Shown in pieces: positions 10,403 through 18,413 of a DNA stretch of 64,000 bases. The DNA is taken from NCBI RefSeq assembly GCF_004353905.1, contig NZ_SMOD01000001.1:434001-498000 (forward strand), read 5' to 3'. The translations under genes were made by a program, and so were the position numbers. The notes beneath the pieces are model-generated. The model made no database searches. It worked only from the letters and a program-made list of their open reading frames with translations, and was not told where the DNA came from. The DNA comes from Paraburkholderia guartelaensis (lineage in GTDB: Bacteria > Pseudomonadota > Gammaproteobacteria > Burkholderiales > Burkholderiaceae). Position 1 is the stretch's first letter; every line of letters starts with the position of its first letter.

Positions 10403-12265
10403 CTACCCGAGTTCGTTGTCGGTCGACAAGGCCCGATTGGCGTTTTCCGGCGTCTCGTTGAACACGATGCGAACCGTCGAACCGGGGCCGTCACGGCTAC
10501 CGATATGAAACTGCGCGCCGATCATCCGCGCGCGCTCCTGCATGCCCTGTAGCCCGTACGAATCCCCGCGGATCGCTTTCGCCACGTCGAATCCGTTCCC
10601 GTCGTCGTGGACCTCGAGTTCGAAATGGTTATGGATGCAGCGCAGGACAACCTCCGCATGCGAGGCCTGCGCGTGCCGGCTGACGTTGGTGAGCGCCTCC
10701 TGGACGATACGGAAAACCGCCGTCGCGCGGTCGTCGCTCAATGAAGGTTCGCGACCTTCGAGCCGGAACGTGCAGACCGTTGCGTTGTGTCGCGTGAAGT
10801 CATGAACGAGCCATTCGAGCGCCGAAAGGAGGCCGAAGTTCAGCGCGGCCGGCCGCAAGTGACTCGCGACGTTGCGCACGATGTCGATGGTGCGTTCCGC
10901 CAGCCCGCCGATGTCGCCCACCTTTTGTTGCCACTCGGCGCCCTGGCTCAGGGCGAGCTTGAGCAAGGACACATTGATCTTGATCGCGGTGAGCAACTGG
11001 CCCAGTTCGTCGTGGATCGTCATGGCGATCTGCCGCCGCTCTTCTTCGCGGATCGATTCCTGGTGCGACGAAAGCTGGCGCAACTGTTCGCGCGAATGGC
11101 GCAGCAACTGCTCGGTTCGCGTGCGTTCGCGCACTTCCTCCTCGAGCTGATCGCGATGGCGTGTGAGGATCTCCATCGCCTGCTTGCGGTCCGAGATATC
11201 AGTCAACTGTCCTTCGAGATATCGGGGGCCTGCGCCGTCGTAGCGTATGCCGCGGGCATTGAGCTGACACCATACCGCGGTGCCGTCGGCGCGGGTCAGC
11301 TCGATTTCCAGCCCCGCGATCTTGCCGGACACTTGCAGCATCGCGAAGAGTTGGGCGGTTTTCCCGCTGGAGAACGGCTGTGGCGTAGCATGAACTGCGC
11401 TCGCGTCGTCGCCCGGCACCGTCGTCATGCCGTGGACGTCGCGATAGCCGAGCAACTGAGCCATCGCGGGATTGGCGTCGCAGAGTTTGCCGTTGCGATC
11501 GAGCACGAAGAATCCTTCGAGTGAATTCTCGATGATGCTGCGGTATTTGCGCTCGCTCTCCCTGAGCGATGCCGTCGAGTCGCGCAACCGCTCCGCCATC
11601 ACGTTGACGCGCGCGGCGAGCCTGCCAAGCTCGACGCTGGATTCGATTGCGCACCGGCTCTCCAGATCGCCGGACGCGATGCGGTCGACCATTTCCTCGA
11701 GGCGCCGGATCGGCTCGCGCACCAGGTGCTTGATGAGCAGAAAGGTCGTGACGTAGACCACCGCGAGCACGAGCGCCAGGGTTCCCAGCACCGCCGCGCG
11801 CGCGGCCTCGAAACCGCGGTCGGCAGCGGCCCTCGTCAAGACCACGCGGACCTCGCCGATCTTTTCGGGCGGCGCGTCGCCCGGTGGCGTGAATTCGATC
11901 GGCCGCACGCGGACCACGCGCGCCTGCGGGTCAGGCATAGGCGCGTTGCTCGCGTCGGCAAGCACGCCATAGTTGGTCGCGGTCACGGTGAAGCTCACCA
12001 CCTCCGGATTCGGTTTGAGCACATTCAGTTGCCGCGCAATCGCCTCGCGATCGACATTCCAGAGCGGTTGCGCAAGCGACTGACTCAGGAGATCGGCAAT
12101 GCGGTTCGCTCGTTCGTCGAGTTCCGCGATCCGGCGTTCGCGCGCATGCTCCAGCAGGAAGAAAGCCGAGGTGCCCGCCACCAGCGTACAGAGCACCAGC
12201 AGCGAGAGTATGAGCTGCGCATGCAGACTGCGTGGGAAGCGCGCGCGCAAAAGGGATTGCAGCAT
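10403..12265 (-). CDS. NarL-type sensor histidine kinase (HAMP-PAS-HisKA_3-HATPase)
   Basis: A 620-residue inner-membrane kinase. Order: TM helix about 17-38, periplasmic region to about 165, TM helix 166-190, HAMP, PAS about 255-370, coiled coil, HisKA_3 dimerisation domain and HATPase. The phospho-acceptor His418 lies in MTIHDELGQ. The ATP-binding N box (LTNVSRHA), DDGNGFDV and GLQGM are intact, so it looks active. The start ATG overlaps the upstream gene's stop (TGATG), implying translational coupling to the binding protein. A longer in-frame reading to 13360 is an artefact that overlaps that gene. The response regulator at 15608 is its probable partner. Confidence 0.92.
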   Translation of the reverse strand: MLQSLLRARFPRSLHAQLILSLLVLCTLVAGTSAFFLLEHARERRIAELDERANRIADLLSQSLAQPLWNVDREAIARQLNVLKPNPEVVSFTVTATNYGVLADASNAPMPDPQARVVRVRPIEFTPPGDAPPEKIGEVRVVLTRAAADRGFEAARAAVLGTLALVLAVVYVTTFLLIKHLVREPIRRLEEMVDRIASGDLESRCAIESSVELGRLAARVNVMAERLRDSTASLRESERKYRSIIENSLEGFFVLDRNGKLCDANPAMAQLLGYRDVHGMTTVPGDDASAVHATPQPFSSGKTAQLFAMLQVSGKIAGLEIELTRADGTAVWCQLNARGIRYDGAGPRYLEGQLTDISDRKQAMEILTRHRDQLEEEVRERTRTEQLLRHSREQLRQLSSHQESIREEERRQIAMTIHDELGQLLTAIKINVSLLKLALSQGAEWQQKVGDIGGLAERTIDIVRNVASHLRPAALNFGLLSALEWLVHDFTRHNATVCTFRLEGREPSLSDDRATAVFRIVQEALTNVSRHAQASHAEVVLRCIHNHFELEVHDDGNGFDVAKAIRGDSYGLQGMQERARMIGAQFHIGSRDGPGSTVRIVFNETPENANRALSTDNELG

Positions 12266-13386
12266 CACACGCCCTTTGAATGGGAATTGAGCAGGGTGTC
12301 GAGATCGAACGTGTAGGCGCCCGCACGCCGGCTTTGAATGCGTGAGAAGCCGCTGAAATCGGGGGACGTGCGGCCGTGAAAGGCAATCTCCGCGTAACGC
12401 ACGGCGTCGCTGCCGTCGAGCACCTTCAGGTAGTCGAGCCGCTGACGCGGTCCGCCCACTTGCGCAAAGTCCGCGCCGTAATGGTAATCGTGAATGAGGA
12501 CCATCGCGCATGCGCCGATGAACTGATCGCCGGCAACGATCGCGGCCAGTTCGCCGCGAATGACTGAAGCCACGGCTTCGGGCAGCGCGCCGAGGCCGCC
12601 GACGATGGTGGACAGATGCCGTTCCTCCACTGCGCTCAATGCGCCAAGCGTCATCGTATCGTTCGCAGCCCAAAGGATATTGGCATCCGGGTAGCGCGCG
12701 AGCAGCACACGCGCCTTGTCCCGGCCGTCGGAAAAACTCCAGTCTCCGTAGACGAGCTGATCGATATGGTCCTGCGGCCGGCGCGCCAGCGCCTCCTGCA
12801 CCCCGGCCGCGCGCTCGCCCGAAACCGGCGTGGCAGGGTCGCCGGTAATGCCGATTACGTGTGCAGGCCCGCTGCCGTTCAAACGGATCAGGTATTCCAT
12901 GAGGCGAAAGCTTCCGCGCTCGGCATCGGCGGTGACGGTGCCGATCCAGTTCGCGATCCGGCCGCGCTCGTTGCCGGTCTGCGTGCGCTGGGCTTCGGTC
13001 AGATCGTTGTGGATCAGCAGCACTTTGGCGGGCGAGCGCGCCAGCGTTTGCAGCATCTGGGGCGCGGCCATCTTCTCGTTGACGATCACCACATAGTCGG
13101 GTGCCGTTGAACGCGCAGCCACCGATTCGGCCTGGCGCAGCATCAGCAGATGATCGCGCTCCGCGTAAAGCACTTCGAGTTGCATGCCGAAGCGTATCGC
13201 AGTCGCTTTCATGAAGCGCGACACGAGTTGCCAGTGTTGGCCCGTATCGTGTTCGACGCTTTCGCCCGGATTCAAAAATACGACGCTTGCCGGCGGGCGG
13301 CTGACCGGCAATGCCATGGTCGCCCGCATCGTTACCAGGCTCGCGCCTAGAGCGACGCACTGCGCGATCATCTGTCTTCTGTTCAT
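12265..13386 (-). CDS. Periplasmic sugar-type substrate-binding protein coupled to the kinase
   Basis: A 373-residue type I periplasmic binding protein (Peripla_BP_4-like). The N-terminus MNRRQMIAQCVALGASL, followed by MALPVSRPP, looks like an export signal with a twin Arg. The body has the usual two-lobe pattern (APDYVVIVNEK, HVIGITGDPATP, ILWAANDTMTLGAL). No ABC permease or ATPase accompanies it; instead its TGA overlaps the kinase ATG. It most likely binds a ligand in the periplasm and presents it to the kinase, as LuxP does for LuxQ or TorT for TorS. The ligand is unknown. Confidence 0.85.
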   Translation of the reverse strand: MNRRQMIAQCVALGASLVTMRATMALPVSRPPASVVFLNPGESVEHDTGQHWQLVSRFMKATAIRFGMQLEVLYAERDHLLMLRQAESVAARSTAPDYVVIVNEKMAAPQMLQTLARSPAKVLLIHNDLTEAQRTQTGNERGRIANWIGTVTADAERGSFRLMEYLIRLNGSGPAHVIGITGDPATPVSGERAAGVQEALARRPQDHIDQLVYGDWSFSDGRDKARVLLARYPDANILWAANDTMTLGALSAVEERHLSTIVGGLGALPEAVASVIRGELAAIVAGDQFIGACAMVLIHDYHYGADFAQVGGPRQRLDYLKVLDGSDAVRYAEIAFHGRTSPDFSGFSRIQSRRAGAYTFDLDTLLNSHSKGV

Positions 13387-13548
13387 ACGAAATCAGCGGA
13401 TGCCATGCGGGGCATTGTGTGGAACGGAAGGGGCAGTCGCGCGCAGCATAACGCGACGTAATCTCGCCGACAATCCGCTTTACTTCGGGCGAGAAGCGTC
13501 ATTCGTTGTGGACATTCAAGGGCGCGATTGCCGATCGAAGTCCGGGAT

Positions 13549-13575
13549 TCAGGATTTCCTGACATGAAATTCAGG
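13549..13575. promoter_or_regulatory. Composite palindrome, site 2 of 3
   Basis: TCAGGA-TT-TCCTGA (13549-13562) followed by TCAGG at 13571-13575, again exactly 22 bp from the first TCAG. It sits in the divergent region between the binding-protein/kinase operon (start 13386) and the small gene at 13675, so it could control both directions. Its 14-bp core is identical to site 1. Confidence 0.68.
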
Positions 13576-13674
13576 GTTCCCCTTTCCTGTTTGCAGTCGA
13601 AGACGACTGCACGCGATCATTGGCGGGATCATCATGTCGTCAGCAAAATTTCGAAGCTGCAGAGGCGACGCGCG

Positions 13675-14007
13675 ATGATTTCGGAGTGGGGCGACTGTAA
13701 GGCGGGCGTTCAGGACGTGAACACGATCTGCATGCGCCTGTTCGATACATGGTGCGAGTCCCGCAATCTCACGCCGCTGGCTTACTTGATGCACTGCTGG
13801 CCGCTGCCGGACAGCCGCGCGGGCACGATACGGCGTTTGCAGGAAAGCATGAAAGACTTGCGCCGCAACCATGCGGACAAACTCGATCTGTACGCATTAT
13901 CGGCGCTCGGCGAACTCGCCCGCAGTCTCGACGAACTGATCGACCGTGCGGAAATCTCCGCGACGCATTCGTTCGCCACGCAGGGCATGCACGGCATGGA
14001 GGGCTAA
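13675..14007 (+). CDS. Small hypothetical protein upstream of the pseudokinase
   Basis: A 110-residue protein, unrecognised. It begins MISEWGDCKAGVQDVN and ends ATQGMHGMEG; the middle is helical and rich in Leu and Arg. No export signal or membrane segment is evident. ATG 13675 is chosen because AGAGG lies about 8 bp ahead; the frame is open further upstream without a ribosome-binding site. It is 104 bp upstream of the second kinase gene and likely shares its transcript. The composite palindrome (site 2) lies 113-126 bp before its start. Confidence 0.62.
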   Translation: MISEWGDCKAGVQDVNTICMRLFDTWCESRNLTPLAYLMHCWPLPDSRAGTIRRLQESMKDLRRNHADKLDLYALSALGELARSLDELIDRAEISATHSFATQGMHGMEG

Positions 14008-14022
14008 CGGGGCGCGGGAATC

Positions 14023-14039
14023 CGTATTACCTGAATACG
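14023..14039. promoter_or_regulatory. Inverted repeat before the pseudokinase gene
   Basis: CGTATT-ACCTG-AATACG is a perfect 6+5+6 palindrome lying 73-89 bp upstream of the GTG at 14112. It differs from the TCAGGA composite site. It could be an operator for an internal promoter; function is unproven. Confidence 0.4.
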
Positions 14040-14111
14040 TGATAAAGGGTTGCCGAAGGGCCATGGCTTTGGCGACGAGGACAAAACAAAGGAACCAGGG
14101 CCGGAGCAACC

Positions 14112-15611
14112 GTGGGCACGATGACTGACTCGCAGGCCGCGACAACGATCCCCTGCACGATTCTGGTCGCGGGCGGTACGCCGAACGAGACCCGTTTGAT
14201 CGCCGATCACCTCGGATGGGAGGGCTTCGAGGTGCTCGCCGCGAACAACAGCCTCGAAGTGCTGGAGCGCGCGTGCACTTCCCAGCCCGAACTGATTCTG
14301 CTCGATGCAGAGGCCGCCAGTGTGCGCGCCCTGGCGACCTGCCGCAGCCTGAAGTCAGACGAGCGAACGCGCGATATTCCGGTGCTGCTCATGATGCCGG
14401 CAGGCAATCATCGAAACCTGGCCGACGGTTTCAGCGCCGGGGCAGCCGACCATGTGCGCAAGCCCGTGCGCGTCGAGGAACTGATGGCCAGAGTCCGTAC
14501 GCACATCGCGCTGCGCTCGGCCTCCCGGCAGATCGCCATGCAGCAGCGCGGCCTGAATGCGTGCGAAACGCGCTTTCGCGCGATCGTCGAAGCAGGGCCG
14601 GTGGCGATGGGGATTACCTCGATGCCCGACGGCGATCTGCTTTATTCCAACGCGCGGTTTCGCGAACTGTTTCGGCTCGACGAAGCGGCGAGCGCGAACG
14701 TCAATATCGTCGATTTCTACGTCGATCCGATGGAGCGCGAAAAACTGGTGCGCTGTCTCGCTGCGCAAGGCAGCTTCGGCGACGCAGAGGTGAAACTGCG
14801 CCGGCCGGACGGAACCCAGTTCTGGGCCATGGCGACAGCCCGGCTGTCGAACTATGACGGCGCACCGGCCATCTACGTGGGTCTGCACGATATTTCCGGC
14901 CGCAAGCGCGTAGAGGACGAACTCTTGCGCTCCCGCGAGCAGCAGCGGGCCCTGTCGGCCTATCTGGAAGGGATTCGCGAAGACGAGCGCAAGCGCAGCG
15001 CGCTCGAGATTCAGGACGAACTGGGGCAGTTGCTGACTGCGCTGAAAATGGATGTCTCGCTGTTGAGGATGCGGCTCACCGACGATCCGGAGGCGATCGG
15101 GCGCGCGGACGACATGCGCGAACTGGTCGAAGGCACGATCTGGATGGTCCGCAACGTGGCAAGCCACCTGCGGCCTGCTGCGCTAAACTTCGGTCTCGTT
15201 TCGGCGCTCGAATGGCTGACCAGTCAATGGAGCCGGCACAACGCCATCCCGTGCGAGCTGCACATGGCAAGCGGCGAGCCCGCCTTGTCGGACATGCAGG
15301 CCACGGTGCTGTTCCGAATCGTGGAGGCTGCGTTGACGAACGTCGCGCGCCACGCGGCGGCGCAGCGCGTCGCGGTCACGCTCACCACCGGGCCCGGCTC
15401 GCTCGACTTGCGTATTCGCGACGACGGCCGCGGATTCGACGTGGCCGCCGCGTATGCAAGGTACGCATACGGCCTGCTGGGCATGACAGAGCGCGCGAGG
15501 CTGATTGGTGGTACGTTGAGAATCGACAGCCAGCCTTGCAAAGATCCCACCATCGGCATTGCGTCCGGCACCACGATTTCGATCCACGTTCCGCTTGAAA
15601 GCACCCCATGA
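14112..15611 (+). CDS. Receiver-PAS-HisKA_3 histidine kinase homologue lacking the phospho-His (probable pseudokinase)
   Basis: A 499-residue soluble protein: receiver-like domain about 14-140, PAS about 150-265, HisKA_3 about 285-355, HATPase to the end. It is a paralogue of the kinase at 10403; both contain VRNVASHLRPAALNFGL. The H box reads LEIQDELGQ, so the acceptor His is Gln301 (CAG). The receiver keeps Asp65 and a Lys (VRKPV) but has AGG where the acidic Mg-binding pair belongs, and Pro replaces the switch Thr. The ATP site (LTNVARHA, DDGRGFDV, GLLGM) looks intact. GTG 14112 is preferred for its GGAG at five bases; ATG 14121 is the alternative. It overlaps the regulator gene by ATGA. 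Confidence 0.9.
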   Translation: MGTMTDSQAATTIPCTILVAGGTPNETRLIADHLGWEGFEVLAANNSLEVLERACTSQPELILLDAEAASVRALATCRSLKSDERTRDIPVLLMMPAGNHRNLADGFSAGAADHVRKPVRVEELMARVRTHIALRSASRQIAMQQRGLNACETRFRAIVEAGPVAMGITSMPDGDLLYSNARFRELFRLDEAASANVNIVDFYVDPMEREKLVRCLAAQGSFGDAEVKLRRPDGTQFWAMATARLSNYDGAPAIYVGLHDISGRKRVEDELLRSREQQRALSAYLEGIREDERKRSALEIQDELGQLLTALKMDVSLLRMRLTDDPEAIGRADDMRELVEGTIWMVRNVASHLRPAALNFGLVSALEWLTSQWSRHNAIPCELHMASGEPALSDMQATVLFRIVEAALTNVARHAAAQRVAVTLTTGPGSLDLRIRDDGRGFDVAAAYARYAYGLLGMTERARLIGGTLRIDSQPCKDPTIGIASGTTISIHVPLESTP

Positions 15612-16240
15612 TCAGGATACTCATCGCCGATGACCATGCCATCGTGCGTGGCGGACTCAAGCAAATCCTCGCGACGACTGCCGACATGGTCGTGACGGCG
15701 GAGGCCGGGCAGGGCTCGGAGGTGATCGAAAAGCTGAGGACCAGCGAAGTCGACCTCCTGTTGCTGGACATGACGATGCCGGGCATCAGCGGCGTCGATC
15801 TCATCCGCCGCGTGCGCGCCGAAGAACCTGCGTTGCCGGTGCTCGTGCTCAGCATCCACAACGAAGCCCAGGTCGCGTCACGAGCGCTGCGGGCCGGCGC
15901 GACTGGCTATGTGACGAAGGACAGCGATCCCGAAGTGTTGCTTGCCGCGATCCGCAAGCTCGCGGACGGTGGGCGCTTTATCGACCCGAAACTCGTCGAC
16001 GCCATGGTGTTCGAGAAGCACTCGGGCGATGTGCCCCCACACGAGGTGCTCTCGGACCGCGAGTTCCAGGTGCTGCAGATGCTGGCGTCGGGCAAGAGCA
16101 TCAACGATATCGCCGACGCGTGCGCGCTCAGCGCCAAGACGATCAGCACACACAAGATGCGGCTGATGCAAAAGCTGGGGCTGGGCAACAACGCGGAGGT
16201 GATCCGCTATGCGATCCGGCATGGCCTGGTCGGCGAGTAA
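15608..16240 (+). CDS. NarL/FixJ-family response regulator
   Basis: A 210-residue regulator with a complete receiver: Asp8/Asp9, phospho-acceptor Asp54 (LLLLDMTMPG), Ser82 and Lys104. A LuxR-type helix-turn-helix occupies about 145-210 (LSDREFQVLQMLASGKSIND, then STHKMRLMQKLG). Its ATG overlaps the pseudokinase stop (ATGA), so the two are co-translated. The active kinase at 10403 is the likely phosphate source. The TCAGGA composite palindromes around the island are its likely targets. Confidence 0.95.
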   Translation: MIRILIADDHAIVRGGLKQILATTADMVVTAEAGQGSEVIEKLRTSEVDLLLLDMTMPGISGVDLIRRVRAEEPALPVLVLSIHNEAQVASRALRAGATGYVTKDSDPEVLLAAIRKLADGGRFIDPKLVDAMVFEKHSGDVPPHEVLSDREFQVLQMLASGKSINDIADACALSAKTISTHKMRLMQKLGLGNNAEVIRYAIRHGLVGE

Positions 16241-16260
16241 CGAGCGGCCATGCACAGCGA

Positions 16261-16286
16261 GAAGGAAATCCTGACAAACGAACCAG
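16261..16286. promoter_or_regulatory. Composite palindrome, site 3 of 3 (degenerate)
   Basis: GAAGGAAATCCTGA (16261-16274) matches the TCAGGAAATCCTGA form at 12 of 14 bases, with the first two differing. CCAG at 16283-16286 stands where sites 1 and 2 have TCAG, 22 bp from the repeat start. It lies about 100 bp upstream of the small genes at 16376 and 16658. Confidence 0.5.
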
Positions 16287-16375
16287 ACAATCCCGAGGGA
16301 ACTATCTACCCGTCCCGATGGCGGCCGGTTTAACGGCTGTCTACGATGATTTCACCTAAAGCGTGGGGGGCGGCG

Positions 16376-16627
16376 ATGGCGGTGCGGCAGTCGTTAGGGG
16401 CAGCAGTCGTGAAGTGGCTGAACCCCACCAGCAGGCAGACAGTGCGGGTCGTGACGGTGCATCGTTCCCCGTCCGGGAGGATCGCGAGCGTCTTCATCGA
16501 GGCGCAGACAGCGGACGGACCGCGTGCGCTGTTTTTCTTCCGCCATCCCGACCGTGGCTGGCAAGTGTTTCCACCCGATATCCTGCGTCCCTCGATGGGC
16601 GCAGCACGCATCGCGACAAGAATATAG
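16376..16627 (+). CDS. Small hypothetical protein
   Basis: An 83-residue basic protein starting MAVRQSLGAAVVKWL, with a compact region RALFFFRHPDRGWQVFPP that may form a small beta domain. I do not recognise the family. ATG 16376 has a G-rich stretch about 5 bp ahead; an in-frame ATG at 16346 lacks a ribosome-binding site. It follows the response regulator by 135 bp, behind the degenerate composite palindrome, and precedes another small gene by 30 bp. Confidence 0.55.
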   Translation: MAVRQSLGAAVVKWLNPTSRQTVRVVTVHRSPSGRIASVFIEAQTADGPRALFFFRHPDRGWQVFPPDILRPSMGAARIATRI

Positions 16628-16657
16628 CGGCTGATCGGCCGCGAGCGGAGATTGCGC

Positions 16658-16870
16658 ATGGAAGAGAACGCGCCAGACGAATTGCCGTCCCCCTATGAAA
16701 CGAAGCTGCGCGAATGGATGAGCCGGTGGTACGACCACGCCATTGAGCAAGGGCTGGTACGTCCGCCGTTTCTGCTCGACGACGCCAAGGCCGAGCGCCT
16801 TGAAGGTTACTTCGCCGCCGGATTGACGCCATCGGAAGGTGCGCAGGCGTTCTTTGGACCCGCGCACTGA
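16658..16870 (+). CDS. Small hypothetical protein
   Basis: A 70-residue acidic protein beginning MEENAPDELPSPYETKLREW and ending GAQAFFGPAH. CGGAG lies about 8 bp before ATG 16658. No known domain was recognised. It closes the likely transcription unit that starts at 16376, and converges on the AraC gene with a 114-bp gap. Confidence 0.6.
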   Translation: MEENAPDELPSPYETKLREWMSRWYDHAIEQGLVRPPFLLDDAKAERLEGYFAAGLTPSEGAQAFFGPAH

Positions 16871-16984
16871 CTGGCGCCTTCGTCACGGTGTGTCGAGCGC
16901 GCGTGCGTCCTTTAGCTGATCCAGCAAGTGCCGAAGTCGCCGGGCCTGGACGCGCTCGAGCCAGCAGCCTGTCCAGAAAGCTCA

Positions 16985-18028
16985 CTAGAACCTGCAGTTT
17001 TCAAACTTGTAGCGCGACGGGGACTTGCCGCTGTTCTCGAGAAAGAAACGCGAGAACGCGGAGGGAGAAGAAAAGCCGAGAAGATCGCTTACCGCAGCAA
17101 CCGAATAATCGGCCAGCGGCAGCAAGCGTCTTGCCTCTTCGAGCCGCGCATGGGCCAGGATCGCCTGAAAGTTCGTTCCTTCACCCTGCAGGCGCCTGTG
17201 CAGCGTCGAGCGTGAAATGCCAAGGCGGCCGCAGACTTCTTCCATGGGGTTCGCAAACGGCAGGCCGGCATGCGCCTCACGAATCATCTTCGTCACGAAA
17301 TCTTCGATTCTCGAAGAAAAGGAATGGCCGACAACAAAGCGCCTGATATCGGCGTCGGCCTGACCGCAGAGAATATTTTCAGTGATCTCGTTGTACTTGC
17401 GATACGGCAAATCAGCGGAGCCGGTTCTCATCAGCATGCGGTTGCGGCTTTGCCTGAATTTCACCGTCGCGCCACACAGGTGCGAGAGCTGGGAGACGGG
17501 CGCAAACGAATCCCCAGTCAGCTCGATCTGGGTGGGAAAGGGCTCATCGTCGTTGTACTGTTCGGCGAGGCGAACGAGCAGCAGAAAATTATAGAAAGCG
17601 CTCGATGAACTTCTGCCCGCGCCGTCCAGAACGTATTCGAATTCGAACGTCTGGCCTGCTCGCTTGACCTTCACGGTATCGACATTCCCTATCAACACCC
17701 GGTAGCGCAGAAACTGGTCAAAGGCCTTCGTCAAAGTCGGGCTATTCGTGACGATGGCCAATAACGTGCTGATGGGGGCGCGAAAGGAATAACTGGAAAA
17801 AATCTCGAGCCGCTCCGAAGCCTGGTAGCCAGGCTCCAGCAGATTGAGCATCGCAATGTGCTTGTGAGCGGGTATGCGCCCGTCTGGATGGGCGAGCTCG
17901 GCCTCTGTGATTCCGGTGAGGCGCATGAAGTCATTTGGCGCCATGCCGTGTTCAATTGCGGACTTGAGCGAAAGTTGGGCAAGGACGTTTGAAACGGTCT
18001 TTTGATCGGTCGTCATGGGAGACACCAT
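16985..18028 (-). CDS. AraC-family regulator with Arabinose_bd-like N-terminal domain
   Basis: A 347-residue regulator. Residues from about 20 to 210 resemble the N-terminal ligand domain of OruR/ArgR-type AraC proteins. The C-terminal 95 residues carry two helix-turn-helix units (CGRLGISRSTLHRRLQGEG and VSDLLGFSSPSAFSRFF). ATG 18028 is used; ATG 18016 is an alternative and neither has a clear ribosome-binding site. It is divergent from the GH3 gene and is its probable regulator. Confidence 0.9.
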   Translation of the reverse strand: MVSPMTTDQKTVSNVLAQLSLKSAIEHGMAPNDFMRLTGITEAELAHPDGRIPAHKHIAMLNLLEPGYQASERLEIFSSYSFRAPISTLLAIVTNSPTLTKAFDQFLRYRVLIGNVDTVKVKRAGQTFEFEYVLDGAGRSSSSAFYNFLLLVRLAEQYNDDEPFPTQIELTGDSFAPVSQLSHLCGATVKFRQSRNRMLMRTGSADLPYRKYNEITENILCGQADADIRRFVVGHSFSSRIEDFVTKMIREAHAGLPFANPMEEVCGRLGISRSTLHRRLQGEGTNFQAILAHARLEEARRLLPLADYSVAAVSDLLGFSSPSAFSRFFLENSGKSPSRYKFENCRF

Positions 18029-18413
18029 GGAACGGAGAAACGTCGCCTCGGCTAACCGCTGGTAGCTGGTGACTTTAGCATCCTTGCTTCAATCCTCAAA
18101 CGGCCCGATACGCTCGAATATTGATTCCGCATGCATCGATATCCGGTGGCCTGAATCTGCGCGACGACTCCGTAAACTCCCTGCAAGGTGGCGCCAAAAT
18201 GGCGGACGGCGCGGGGTTAAGGCAAACCCTGATGTCGCGACACACGGTTAAGTTCCGCGACGCCACGATAAGCGCAAACGTTTCTCTGGGTGCTATCGTC
18301 ATCTCGCTACGTAGGGTAATTCAACATAAAACTAGAAGAAAAATGTAGTCCGATTACGGCCCCGCAATCCCGCGGGTCATCGTTCATGCAATCGGCAAAA
18401 CAGGAGAGACACC
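18029..18413. other. Divergent intergenic region between araC-type gene and GH3 gene
   Basis: A 385-bp region with no convincing gene. It becomes AT-rich near 18300-18350. An AAACGTTT palindrome at 18276-18283, within GCAAACGTTTCT, resembles the core of LacI-family operators. No LacI gene is nearby, so this is only a candidate site. CAGGAGAG near 18401 is the ribosome-binding site of the GH3 gene. Confidence 0.5.

Noticed and set aside
10403..13360. A 985-residue minus-strand frame suggesting a fused binding-protein/kinase
   Set aside because: The first 365 residues are an out-of-frame reading of the binding-protein gene (12265-13386), which has a signal peptide and recognisable fold. The kinase starts at 12265.
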